Source of the DNA: Monomorium pharaonis
Lineage: Eukaryota; Arthropoda; Insecta; Hymenoptera; Formicidae
Assembly (NCBI RefSeq): GCF_013373865.1
Contig: NC_050469.1
Span: 20,080,046-20,144,045 of the forward strand
Length of the DNA: 64,000 bases
Reading direction: 5' to 3'
Part shown: positions 1 to 12,514 of the stretch, one piece after another
Layout: each line of letters opens with the position of its first letter
How positions within the stretch are numbered: the first letter of the stretch is position 1
Translations under genes and position numbers: made by a program
The notes under the pieces: model-generated
Seen by the model: the letters and a program-made list of their open reading frames with translations, nothing else
Database searches by the model: none
What the model was told of the DNA's origin: nothing

Positions 1-1700
1 AAATCACGAAAACAGGATAGAATAGCCGATCGGCGTGAAAAGTGGCAAGAAACGCGACAAAAGCGGAATAGGATGAAGTTGGCGCCTTGGGACCTTCGAT
101 CCTTCTTACGAGAGGCGAAGATAGGAGTTACAGCAGCTGATGAGCCGTAACCGATGGACGCACAATAACCCTCCGTAAGCAGTACCGCTATCTTTCATTC
201 CCCTTTTGATACTCCTAGCGACCTTTATCTTACCTCAACTACGCTTCCCAACTGTATAAGAAAATTCTCAACAACCCAATTGTGCGCCTTGCAATCTTAC
301 TATTCCCGATGCAATGTGTCAATCCGGCACACATACCCTACCTACATTCTTATACATATATTGTATATATTCGATCAATGAACCTTGGCATTCAGCGAGT
401 TTGTTGCAATGTGCATATTTTTGCCGATAAAGTTCTTTGCCGCATTGATTGATATTATCACACATCTTGTACTTATTGTTGTGATGCAACGTTCTAAACA
501 CTATATCAGATAATAAGTCAATTTATATACATAAATAAATGTTTGAAGAAATGTTTAAAAAAATAGCATTGGTAAATTTTATTTTAATATTAGTTGCTTT
601 GGATAAAAATATTTATCTGAGCACGTAATTTTGAACCGTTTGATGATAAAATTTGCACTTTAACAAAATATCTGCTTATTGGAACAATATCATTTGTAAA
701 TGTAAATATATCTATATATTTTATATAAGATATTTGAAAAGAGACATTCAAGTTTAATATTCTATGCTGCGGGAAAAGATTAAATATTTTACATTTTTGT
801 TAAAATCTTTTTTAAAAAAGATCAGAAAAAGAAATTTTTTTCTTAAATAATAAAAATTTTACTTAAAAAAATATATTTAACTTGTAACTTGTTCTAAATG
901 ACATTTGTTTCGAGATGTTATAATACTTTGTAGAGTTTTTTTAAATTGTTGGATTAAACTTTTTGTATGTAATACATTTTAAATAAATTTAAAAATATTT
1001 TTTTTTATTGTTGGAGATATCATAACGTGTTTGTAGACTTTTAAAAGTTAATGACTCATCTTTCTTTGAATTTTATACAAAATCGATTTATCTCCAAAAC
1101 TTTTGAATTTTTAGCATATTCTTTTGTAAGGAAAAAGGCATTTCATAATCATGATAAATTATTTTCACCTTTTTTATTTTTTTAACACCAAAGAATGCTG
1201 GACTCTTTCATTTCACGCAGCAGTATATTTGCCTACCACATAGTAACTGATTTGTTCTATTTTATTATATTTCTAATATGACAAGTATTCATTTTATGGT
1301 ACAGTTATTTTTCAATTAATCTTTTTATTAAAAGGAAAATTTAAAGAAATTTGATGTCTGTTTAAAAGTTGCAAAGACTTTTATTGTGATTTTAATGATG
1401 TACCTTTCTTCTTTGACATGGATCTTTGACAGATTCCAACAAAACCTTTGGAAAACTAGTTTAATTTTCTTCGAAATATGACCACACAAGAAAATACGAT
1501 AGAAATACAAATCCAAGAAATCATAGCTTTCATATGTGAGTCAATTAAAAAAAAATTGTTTAGTTAAAAAATTGTTTGTTCAAAAATTCTATTATTAAAA
1601 TAATAGATTTATTTTAAAATATTTATCATAAAGCTTTGTTTTCACTGTGTACAATAAATTTATAATCCATCCATCCATAATAAAAAAAGGCCGTAGAAAC
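1..1700. other. No gene: short GC-balanced edge, then AT-rich sequence
   Basis: Bases 1-300 are of balanced composition with no recognisable exon. From about 500 the sequence is AT-rich with poly-A/T runs. Nothing else is seen. Confidence 0.5.
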
Positions 1701-2116
1701 ACGAGAAGTTAGCTCGTGGTCGAGCGGTATTAATATTGCCGCTTTTCCGCGATACTGATTGGTTCTCTCGCTTGACTCACTTGTGTTGCGAGAGTTATAA
1801 TTTGACAGTTTAGTTAATACAGGCGCGCGCGAGGCGCGTGCTGCATGCTAGTCCTGTTTTTTTTATCTTAAAAAAAAGATGGTTATCGATACTCAAAGTC
1901 TCGAAAGTATTGTTACCTATTTTCCGTGATGCTGATTGATTCACTCGTTTGGCTTATTTCGTGTTACAAAAGGTAAATGTGTAATTTGACAGCTCGTCTT
2001 GCAAGTGACAACAGTAAATAAATTTTGATTTATTTAAAAATAAAACTTTGAAAACATTATACATAAAATAGCAGTGAACAAAGAAAGACTTGTATTTTTA
2101 CGGAAAGGAAAGAAAA

Positions 2117-2187
<71 letters not shown>

Positions 2188-3060
2188 AGATTAAAAATAT
2201 TTAAGAAGAAATAAGAAAAAGAGTAAAATACAATAATTGATATTTACATGTAAAATTGTTATTGTCAAATTGTTTACAAATTTCTTAAATTTATATCTGA
2301 CAGAGCATGAATATTATAAAATATAATGTTTATTTTTTTGCTAAAAAAGATCAAGAATATTATAAAGAAAAATTTGACTAGAAACAACAAGAGGAAAAAA
2401 AAGAGAGAAAGAAGGATTAAAAGAAAATTGATAGAAAAATAGAAAAAGGAAGAGGCTTCTGATAAAGGAAAGTTATAATGTGTGTGTGTATTTTATTTCT
2501 CTTTTTTTTCTTTGTATCTATAATGTTTTTCTATAGTATTTTACAATTAAAGTGTAATTCTAATTTATCTTGAAAGAGAGAAAAAGAAAGGAAAGAAAAA
2601 GGGAAAGGGGTATAATCAAGTAATTAATAGTATTAATATTAATATGTAAATCTAAAAATGAAAAAAGAATAGTTAATGTAAAAGAAAAAAAACACATTGT
2701 TTAAAGTTAAAAAATAACTAAAGCCAAATTAAGAAGTTGAGCGAGAAGAAAGAAAGAAATAGAGGAAGGAGGGAGAAGACCGAAAGAAAAAGGATTGCCC
2801 AGTAAGCAAAACGTTATTAATATAACATTATTACAATGATGTGATATTATAATATTTTACTTTTCTAAAAATGTATTTCTTAATTTTTTATACAACGTTA
2901 TTATAAAAAACGTTTTTTTAAATTAAAAATTACAAAAGAGGAATAAAATCGATAGTCGCATCTATCGAAATGTTATCATCAATTTCCTGTAACCCTGATT
3001 GATAGTCTTACTGCGATAACTTTGTGAGAGCCTGTCATCACAGAGCTAGCAAATGATAAT
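1700..3060. repeat. Three diverged copies of one unit
   Basis: Related segments occur at about 1722-1810, 1911-1995 and 2966-3040. Each holds a CTGATTG core after a TTTCCNNG/TTTCCTG-like stretch, followed by TCTCGCTTG/TCACTCGTTTG-like sequence; the first two share TAATTTGACAG. An ATCGATA/CGATAG motif precedes the second and third copies. No open frame is shared. Local duplication or a dispersed repeat family are both possible. Confidence 0.4.
2121..2180. repeat. (GA)n microsatellite
   Basis: Uninterrupted AG dinucleotides for about 60 bases, followed by looser purine-rich sequence to about 2.8 kb. Confidence 0.95.
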
Positions 3061-3961
3061 TTGTATAGATGATTATCTATGTAATCATTAATGCAATTTA
3101 TTTTTAAAAAGTAAGAAGTTAAATAGCGCGCGCGTCTATAATGTTTTAGTATAATAAAAATATTTAAAAAAATATAAAACAATTATTTTGTAAACAAATA
3201 AGGAATTAAAATATAATGTAAAAATAAACACAAAACATTATTTAATTAAAAAATTCAATTTCTTGAAATAAATAATTACGACGTTCCATCCATTTGCTTT
3301 ATTCAGAGAAAACTTTAATATTTTTCCTGAAAGTTTGATGAGTCTATCGAATGCTATGTTCACCTCCCCCCACTTTTCTGCCCTTTTTCGGCGTTCTTTA
3401 ATCATTCAAAGTGAATCAATCACCTATCTAGAGGCTTGCAATCGCGCCAGTCACTCTCCAGCCGCCGTCACCCAGAAAACTTTGGTGTCCCTCATACCCA
3501 AGTTCACTCGTAGACCCGACACCAAATGACGTTATCAAAAGCGCACATTTTCCATCGCTCTTTCTTTCTTTTTTTTATTTCTTTAAGCTATAATAGTAAA
3601 AAAAAATGCAAGGTATAAAATAGGAAAATATTCTTTCTCATTATCTGAATCTCATAATGACATATAGGATTACTTTTTACTAAAAAAAAAATTTTGATCT
3701 TTGCTTAAAATCATTGACATTTGACAATAATTTAAATTTAATTTTATTAATTTTTAAACTTGTTGCTTACACTTTATATCATATAATTTATAGAATAACA
3801 TTGATATTTATATAATATTTTATTGGATATTTCTTCATTACAAAAAACTGTTTTTATTTTTGTTAAAAAAGAATTTTAATACTTTACAGGATGGTTTACA
3901 GGATGCGTTATTTTGACATATTTTGAATTTCATTTAGGTTGACTTTTATTCGTTTAAGAAC

Positions 3962-4173
3962 ACGGGTGGCGTATGGAGTACGTCACGCGCTACAATTTTT
4001 GGTCTCCCGTCTTTGGTAATCTTTTTTTTAAGTTTATAGCCCTCATCTAACGTATATCTAGTTTATGTTTAGTTGTGTTAAAGCCATGGTACCAAACAAA
4101 TTTTATCTCAGTGCTAAATTTCGCGATAATTGTGCACCTGTGTTGCGTGTGACGCAGTTCGTACGCCGCCCGT
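3962..4173. repeat. Foldback element with GC-richer inverted arms
   Basis: An arm at 3962-3994 beginning ACGGGTGGCGTATGG is repeated in inverted form at 4140-4173, where the complement reads ACGGGCGGCGTACGA. Both arms share CGTCAC with flanking similarity. The arms stand out against AT-rich surroundings. About 145 bases separate them. The size and structure suggest a MITE-like insertion, though no target duplication was recognised. Confidence 0.6.
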
Positions 4174-4360
4174 ATTCTCACGTTATACTTTTTCCTCCCG
4201 TCATTTACCTCTTAGATTTATTGTCTAAGCTATAAAAATTTGAAAGTAAATGAATTTTCATTCAAAAATTATTAAAAATTTGTCATTTATATTTGTGAAC
4301 AATGTGATTTTAATGCTTAAAACATTGTCTTGTCGGAATAAATCTCGTCAAAATATTTTA

Positions 4361-4680
4361 AAGAGTGTTATTTATGTTTATAGTATTATATTGTATTTCT
4401 TTTTATTAAAAATTTTTAATTATTTTAAGACTTAACTATTTTCTTATTATTTTATTTGTGTTAATTTTAAAAAGTTCTATTTATGTTCATACTATCCTAT
4501 TTTTTTTACCACAAGTTCCTTACTATGTTAAGGTTTAACCATTTTTCGATTTTATTTATGTAAATTTTAAAAAATTCTACTTGTGTTCATAATATTTTTT
4601 ATTACAAATTTCTAATTATTTTAAGACTTAACCATTTTTCCTCTTATTTTATTCATAAAATTATCTTTAAAATGTTCTGT
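4361..4680. repeat. Diverged tandem repeat, period about 100-110 bases, three copies
   Basis: Three successive units begin near 4361, 4471 and 4571. Each contains a TTCTAYTTRTGTTCATA-like start (TTATTTATGTTTATA in the first), then a TTAAGRYTTAACYATTTT segment, then TTTATT and TTTTAAAA. A partial fourth start follows at about 4671. The sequence is AT-rich and non-coding. Confidence 0.6.
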
Positions 4681-6460
4681 ATTTTTTAAAAATAAAGAAA
4701 TATTCTAAACACATGCCTTTATTTATTAAATAAACATTTTGGGTATTTATTTTGAGCAATTATACATTTTTGGAATTGGCGTATACTATTAAAGGTTAAT
4801 GAAACAAATATACATATATCAAAGATTTTATAGATAGAGTCCGTAAACTTAGTGTCAAGAATACAAAAAAAATGTGTTAAGAATATAAAAAATATTTAAA
4901 AATCCAGAAGTAAACAATTTTTGACAAATTAAAAAGTGTAAGAAATTAACTTAAGAATGCTTTGTCTCCACAATATCAGCTAAAAGTTACAGAAAATTAA
5001 AAAAGCTCTTCTAAAAGAGCTTCTTAATTTTATTTTTATTTTTTTCTTTTAAGTAAGCAAAAAATTAAACAACTTTTAAAATGCAATAAGAGAATTATGT
5101 CTAAATTTTACAGCGATATTTAGAAAAAATAACAGAACAGTCTGTAAAATTTTTTAATTTTTGATAATACTCTGAAATGTGACACATACATCCTTAAATT
5201 AAGTTTTTGTATATGTATAATACATTACTTAATTTATATTTATCATACATATAAATAAAGTATGTAAGGATATAGATCAAATATTGGGGATCGGTGAAAA
5301 TTGTATTTCGGGTAATATCTACGCACGAGAACATTTGTGCATAAATGTGCATTTTATTAAAGGGCTATACTACTGAATAAGAGAATTGTGTATCCCTTTT
5401 GGATGAATAAGAAAGAGAAGGAGTCATGTACTTCGACGTTTTATCCCCATAGATCCCATGTTCACGAGGTTTCACATTCTCTCTCTTTCTCTCTCAGTCG
5501 ATTTCGGTGGAGAGAACCAATCAGCGATCCCTCAAAACCCTCTTACACCCTGCAGCCCGCAGCCACGCCTGCCAATATAGGGTAGGTACCCTCGTCAGAT
5601 CGACCCTTATCCTTTTTACCCGCCTTCCTTCTTTTCTCTTCTCTCGCTGGACCCAACTCATTTCGCAAAATGGATTCCGCCTGGTTGTTTTCAGTGGACC
5701 ACCATGTTTGTAACATGATACTATAGGATGGACTTTATATGCAATAATAAGTTTATATTATTCAATATTATTAACTAAATAAAATTATGTTATTTATAAC
5801 GAATAAATTGGCAACTTTAAATCAGACGAAACCAGTTGTTAATTTATAAAAATTTATAAAACTTGTGTAAATGTAATTGCTTTAATTACTGTTAATAGAG
5901 ACATTTAAGCTAGCAAATCACATGTATGTACATAAACACTTTAATTATAAAATAACGTCATTTTACGTAAATGTACAATCATTTTCTTACTAATCGCAAT
6001 ATTTAATTATTTATAGAGTATAGATACAATTAAGTTGCAATAAAATTTTTTGTTACATTTAATGTAAAATTAGATAGCTTTTTATTCTCTATTTTTATTA
6101 TAAATACTATACATTGCTTTACAAATATACTGATAGCATAGGACGTTAATGCACCGGTGTAATTATTGTACATAAATTTATATAAAAGATATCATACAAT
6201 TTATTAAGTGTATATATGATGATAGTTTGGTCATGACTTTATAAGAGTTGACACAAATATATTTATAATAATAATTATCATCATTGTGTAAATAAAAAAG
6301 TATTCTAAAACACTTGTTTTTTCCAATTTCTACACTCAAAATTTTTGATAATAAATTTATTAAATTGTTATATATTTTTATATAAATATATGTACAATCT
6401 GAAAGCAACAACAAAGTTATTTCGTACGCATACTTGTTATTCGCTCTTGGAGAGTATAAA
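4680..6460. other. No gene: AT-rich with one island at 5.28-5.72 kb
   Basis: The island is GC-balanced and pyrimidine-rich in places; its open frames are short and overlapping. The remainder is AT-rich. Confidence 0.45.
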
Positions 6461-6461
6461 G

Positions 6462-6775
6462 TTAGGTCTCGAACCACCACGTAGATAAACGGACGTGACG
6501 ATAACCGGTGACCATTTCGATGTCTACCGAACAGCCGATGAAGAAGGCAGATGAAACGTACGAGTTATAATAATCCGTGATAGCAACGGTGGCGATGTCG
6601 AGGAGCGGAGGAGCGGCTGTGCTGTCACAAAGGCATGCGCCACCCACCTCGACCTGGACGTTCACATCGTTAATCAACTGCAGCGGGACCCCGTAACTTT
6701 CGAGGTACCGATCCACAGGTATGGCTTCACCTCGTTCTTCCTCCGATCTCGATATCTCCACCCAAACGCAGTGTC
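6462..6775 (-). other. Open frame of about 100 codons in a GC-balanced island, unrecognised
   Basis: A minus-strand frame of complex composition runs to a TAA. It contains segments such as DRYLESYGVPLQLINDVNVQ and AITDYYNSYVSSAFFIG. An acceptor-like TTTAG lies at 6782-6786, but a TGA separates it from this frame, so a clean exon cannot be built. It may be a conserved non-coding island or a relic exon. Function unknown. Confidence 0.2.
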
Positions 6776-6810
6776 AGATAGCTAAATATGATTTAGAGTT
6801 AAAGCGCGTT

Positions 6811-7110
6811 TTATTTCTGATTAAATTTCACTTGTTTCTGAAGGCAGACGATCAAGTTATTGCTTATATCATACTTAATCCATATGAAAATAAACTTTAC
6901 CGCCACATTATAAAACCGTTTTCGTTCTTGTTTGATATGCAGATATGTGATGAGCAATGTAACAGACATTACGATGGCAGTTGCGATAAACGTGGCGTAC
7001 GTGAAACGCCGCGTAGGATTAAAGGATTTACAATCTATTATTACGAAGAAAGCCTTCATAGAAAGCGCAGAAAGAAATGGCCCCAGTTGGCGTACAGTAC
7101 TTTTAAGGGG
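6811..7110 (-). other. Exon-like open frame with one hydrophobic segment, unrecognised
   Basis: The minus strand is open for 99 codons. It follows a pyrimidine-rich TACTTTTCTTAG acceptor-like site (AG at 7111-7112) and has a GCG|GTAAAG donor-like site at 6895-6900. An exon between these sites (6901-7110) would be 70 codons, phase 0. The frame has an uncharged stretch (FTYATFIATAIVMSVTLLITYL) consistent with a membrane span, then a basic KQERKRF. I recognise no family. AT-rich DNA yields hydrophobic frames by chance, and the opposite strand is also open here, so this is not called as a gene. Confidence 0.2.
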
Positions 7111-7179
7111 CTAAGAAAAGTACGAAATACGAGGGTTTCCTTTTCTATAGTGGCACCCTTCCATGATATTCCCGTATAG

Positions 7180-9660
7180 CGGACCCTCTTCTTCTACGAA
7201 GGGGTGTACAGTGGGATCGAGCAAGATGGAAGCAGATTAGGGGACTGGGATGAGGGGTAAAAGCGAGCCAACCCCACCGCCGCTTAGCCAGCAACCCTCT
7301 TTCTTTCCCCCAGAAAGCTTCGAGGTTGGCTCAAGGAACGCGACGTAACAGGAACGAACCAGAGTGAAAAGGGGGAAGGGAAGCAGAGTGCACAGAGATG
7401 AGGGAGAAACAGAGAGAGAATATAAGAGGAATAAGGGGGAGAAAAGGGGAAGTGGGGGAGAGGAAAAGAGGGAGAAGGAAAGGGAGAGAGAGAGAGAGAG
7501 AGAGAGAGCCATGCCGACGCTGCTGCTAGTCAAACCAAAACTCGGCATGATTAATGATCGGTGAGAGGCAGAGCGCTGCTTCAAACAACAAACTTTTCCC
7601 AAGGAACGCTGGAGAATACAAGAAAAAATATATAAGAAAGAGGGAACTCTCTTTCTTCGCATCCACCCTTCAGACCGGCTAATACCCTCCTAGACCTCCG
7701 TCTCGCTCTCGTCTTCCAGTTTTCTCGCTCCCTTTCTGCAATCGCATCCTTTGCCCTTCTTCTCTCTCTTACTTTGCTCTCCGTAGCTCTGACAGCCTTT
7801 CATTTCTTTTCTCTTTTCTTTATTTCTTTCCTTTCCATCTAGATTTCTGTCCTTGTCTCCTCCATTTCTCGTCCTCGTCTCTTCTGCTGGCAACTCTCGA
7901 GAAATGGTCACCAGCGGCTCCACGTCTCCTTCCTTCTATTCGTATCTCCACTATTACGCGGCTCTGTGCGAATAGTTGAGATAATACCCAGTGATCTGGC
8001 TACCGTAGAATCACGTAGAGTCGTATAACGTGCTTGTCCCATACACACACACACACACATGCCCATTTCAATATGAGCACAAAGGAATAATATTGAGGAA
8101 ATTTTTTCCATTGTGGTCATGGCAAATTTTCTATTATTTTCATATAAGGAACATTCTAATAATAGAATTACTATTCCATGTATTTTTGTATGCTTGGTAC
8201 TTGGAACAATATGATACTTGGCAGTTACGAATACTCTTACATATAGGATTGCATGAAACCTACAATACCTCACACCAACGCCACGATGTTATGTCTATAC
8301 AAATCGCCGTATATCGAACTTGCAATGATTAGAAATAGAATTTATTATTCGATTGGGCATAATAGTAGAAATTAATAACACTGGGTACATTCGAGCATCG
8401 TAGTGAAAAATCCAAATGCCGCACAGCGAAACTGGACAGCCAAAGCCGGCAATGTGCGTGGATAACCATTCAACCGTGGTTCAGGGCAACCTGGACTGTT
8501 GCATGACCAGCGGTCTGCCCGAGTCTAGACTTGGGCGCGAATATGCTTGGTCATCGGCGGCTGGACGAGGGAGTTCAGTGCCTAACAGTAACTTTCTCTC
8601 TCTTTCGTCCGTATCGACGTAACAGTACCTCCTTCTCTCATTTCTTCCTCTCCTCTTCCGTATTTACGTACCTAGTATCACGTGCATATAACCGTCACGG
8701 CAACGGAATAATAGCACTTATTAGCCCGCTACTATTTGCTGCTGATTCACTTGATGAGCGGCATCCTCAGTCGACACCTCTTATTGTGGTACCAATCATT
8801 TGCCTTTCCGCGGCGGCTAAGATGCAAGGTAAAGCCTCAATAATATTTTTTTTTTCGGTTCCTCTTGGTTACCCCTCTGCGATCTGAGTTTATAAACAAA
8901 TAGCGAAGAGTGGTAGAAATGAGCACGCGAATGTATCGCTGGGTGGTCCAATTCTTTCTTGGTTAATTTTTACGGGTAAAAAAAAATTTTGCTTTTCTTA
9001 GTTTTTTTCTTTTACGTTAGTGTAGTTACTTATGTTAAAACGAGGAAAATATATGAGAGAAAATGAAAGAAATATAAATAATAACATTAGAATTTACTCG
9101 AATTGTCAATTGCTTGATCAGTAGCTAGTAAAAGATAACAACAATATATAACTTGGCTATTTACATACTATTCATTTGATGATGTTCATTCTTGCACAGT
9201 ACCGAGAGCGATGTCGATCTAAGCGAAGTAAGAAGCTCCTTATTCCACTACTCATAGTTGATTCTTCGTGGAGACGCAGAGAGAAGAAGCCGACTATAAA
9301 GCGCGTACTGCACGATGACTAAGGGCAGGCACCGTAAGTCACTCACAAATTGAATTAAACGCAACTCTAAAACCGTGACATGGCGCAAACAATCAATGTC
9401 TATTCATTGTCGGTAGTCGGGAAAGCTAAATCACTGTCTCGCACGAAAATCGAGGACTGTGATTTATGCAATTTACCATGCTTAATAACTCGTCACCTCG
9501 AACATTTCGATATATATATCCTTCGTTTATTAATTATTAAGTATATTGTTATATTGATTACATCATTTTATCTCTTTTACTGTGTCCCATATTCAATATT
9601 TTTTTTAATATTTTGCTTTTACCATAATATAACAATATCAAGCAGATAAATTACAGTATT
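7180..9660. other. No gene: purine-rich and GC-balanced islands
   Basis: Strand-asymmetric purine-rich (7.36-7.51 kb) and pyrimidine-rich (7.69-7.92 kb) blocks, then balanced islands at 8.38-8.90 and 9.18-9.50 kb. The open frames are low complexity. A short (CA)n run lies at about 8042-8058. Confidence 0.4.
7484..7508. repeat. (GA)n microsatellite
   Basis: A run of AG dinucleotides inside a longer purine-rich stretch (about 7360-7510). Confidence 0.9.
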
Positions 9661-11010
9661 TAGAAAAAGATATAATACTATACTAACTTTATCCAATTTT
9701 GAAAAGCAAAGAATGCTATATGTAATCATAATAATTATAAAATTAATAATAAAACAAAAAATTATTCTAAATAATTTTTATTACAAAATCCTATTTTTAT
9801 TTTAATAAATAATATTTTTAATAAATATATTATCTTATATTTAAATTTTGATTACTATTTATTATGTATAAAAATTTATTAATTTTATACAGTTTAAAAT
9901 ATTGTTAAAAATAGTACTAACAAATTATAATGCATGTTTATAAATACATCATTAAAATATTATAACTGTTAATAAAATATTTTTTATATATTTAAACAAT
10001 ATCTCATCTAAGAGTTATGTAAGAATTATAAAGACGCTGATAATATTTTAAGCCTTATTACAAGTAAACGAAGATATTCGGTTATCTTTTTTTGGATATG
10101 TTTTGCTTATTTATAATCGGATTTCTCTTATACTTAATCAAACGACTTAAAAAAACTTAAGATCTTTCTTTTTATAACATTTAAAATAATTTATAAAACA
10201 TCAAAATTTTAAGTATTTTAGAATTTAAAGGACACGAATTAACTTTCTTTATAATCAATATCATTCTTTATAATCATATCCAATTTTAAGGCAACACAAG
10301 ATTGAAATCCTTTAGCAATTTTTTCTATGCTGAAAAAGCATAACATTAATCATAAGAGCTTTCTGAGATTTGTGAAATAACTCACTTAAAGTTCTATCAA
10401 AACACATTCAATTGTCCCTTGCAAGCGGTTCTACAAATTTTCATAACTTTTAAGTGATCTCTAATTTTACAAAAAAAATATCCAGGTTTTTTAACTCTAG
10501 TATGTATGTACGTAAATTTTATGCAATCTCTGTATATTCTATTTTTTCACCTGTCTTAATCTATCTTAGTAAATGTTGTTTTTAAATGCTAAACCATTAG
10601 ACATTGATACCTAATTTTTACGTTTTACGTAGAATTTTTGCAGTTCAACCCACACACACACACACACACGTGCGCGCGCGCGTGTACACAAAATAAGTTA
10701 ATAATTAAATTATTTATGTTTATAAAGATGGAATTATTAATATTTTGTTAATAAAAGTGTAAAAATGTATAAACATTTTTGTTACATGGTTTATTTTTTA
10801 GACGTAAAATTTACATATACTATATACAATACTAATACTATATATCATTCAATAGCGTTAGCATTTTGAGATTAAGTAAAACTTCTGATTGAATAAAATC
10901 TGAGTAATGGGCGAGATATAATCAATAGAAAAAAATGTTTAGCTGGATTATTCAATTTCAATAAAATTGGCGGTAATTATTATATATACTTAATAATAAT
11001 TATACTATTT
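9660..11010. other. AT-rich stretch, no gene
   Basis: AT-rich throughout, apart from the CA/CG repeat at 10651-10684. Confidence 0.5.
10651..10684. repeat. (CA)n joined to (CG)n
   Basis: CA dinucleotides run directly into alternating GC. This is a purine-pyrimidine alternating stretch that could adopt Z-DNA. Confidence 0.9.
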
Positions 11011-11014
11011 TTTC

Positions 11015-11340
11015 TTATTTTTTAAATATCTCATACATACGCAACTGCTGTACGCAACATACATGATGTACGGATTGTTTCTCTGCCCAACCGGATGTTC
11101 CGGTATTGGTAACAGCATATACTGTCAATCTACTCTTTATTTTCGATCGATGATGTATTATATTAGACGACGATGTATAGTGTTTTAGTACACCTACAAT
11201 GCTCGGCAGACGGGACGATCCATCGTCAATGAACATCGGGATTACATGGTTAAATGAGATTCTAGCGGCGGAATCAAAGAGGCAGCAGGTGGTCAGGGCC
11301 ACAGCTATCTTTCCCCGCGGGATATGCTTTACCGTCTGTG
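11015..11340 (-). other. Long open frame in a GC-balanced island, unrecognised
   Basis: The minus strand is open for about 110 codons across an island of balanced composition. A GTAGGT donor-like site lies inside it, near 11193. The plus strand is also open for much of the same stretch, which weakens the coding case. No domain is recognised. Confidence 0.15.
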
Positions 11341-12250
11341 GTCTATATTCTTCAAATTACTATGATCTTCCGCAATATTTAAAGAATGATACTGAGGATT
11401 AAAAAATTAAGTATTTTGTTAAAAATTACGTAAAAGGTAAAATTTTTGCGATAAAAAATTTTCTAAACTATTATGTTTATATAAAGAGTTTTATTTAAAA
11501 GCTGTTATTTGCAGAAATTATATTTTTTTTAATTATATAAATTTTATTTTAAATTGAAAAAGCTGTACATATCCGTACAGCTTTACGTATACGGCAATAA
11601 AAAAGTACAGAAGGAAAAAAATTTTTAAATAAAAAGTACATTACGTAAATTATATGAATAATTCGTAAAATTAATAGATTTTCCAGAAACTGCGAGCAGT
11701 AAGTAACCTTGTACATCGGTCTAATGTAATTTAAAATACAATTTGACAGATGGTATATGCAGAAAATATAATCAAGGAATTCGATTAACTAGTTATGTTA
11801 AAAGATAATTAATAAAAACCGGGAGCGCCATTGCATCGGGTACATATGTAAAAGAAAAAAATTCGGTACAAATTGTAAGTTTATCACAGCGTCAGACAAA
11901 TTAATAGATGTATGTGCGTAAACCGATTATGAAGAAAGTGCATCCGTGCCTGAAGAAAAAGGACATTGCAGGACAGACCAAGTAGACAGCCTCTTCCAAG
12001 GGGCGAGCGAGTCATCATTAATATTATACTGCAGCGGCGCTCATCGCGGGCGTCAGATCTATGCCGACCTCTTTCTGTCCGCGTCCGATACAAGATGCAC
12101 GACTGGACCGAAGGCCAGAGGCATCAAAGGCTGTCTTCCTCTTCACCGTACGTCTACCAGACTAGACCTACGCCACGGCGCGCCTTATCGACCACAGATT
12201 CGTTATACCCTCTAGATCACAATTTTGAATTGATGAACGTGCCAACCTTA

Positions 12251-12514
12251 CAATTTTGTAATATCAGGTTCAAATAACTGCCACTCAAACGTACCATTCG
12301 TGATCTCAGGATGGAGGGCTATCTCAAATTTATTATTGATCGTGTCGTCAATAATTCTCTCGTGCGGAACGAGTTCTCACATACCTTGTATTAATCTGAC
12401 AGCTTCGACGAGAGTCATGAACAAGATTATAGTAAACTCGGTGATACGGAACATTAATATGGAACAGTCGGTGTTCAATTGGGCGATGACCTTTGGTAAT
12501 TTTGCGCGGGAATA
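12251..12514 (-). other. Open frame interrupted by one in-frame TGA, unrecognised
   Basis: The minus strand is open for 45 codons with a hydrophobic core (FRITEFTIILFMTLVEAVRL), then has TGA at 12377-12379. The same frame then continues for 42 more codons (containing NNKFEIALHPEITNGTFEWQ). It ends TTG TAA at a TT|GTAAGG donor-like site. A CAAG|GTATGTG donor-like site overlaps the TGA, so the upstream half could instead end there as an exon. It is either a decayed exon, two exon ends, or chance. No family is recognised. Confidence 0.2.

Noticed and set aside
1700..1760. Possible tRNA-like fold around CTCGTGGTCGAG
   Set aside because: No acceptor stem, anticodon arm or B-box in the right positions.
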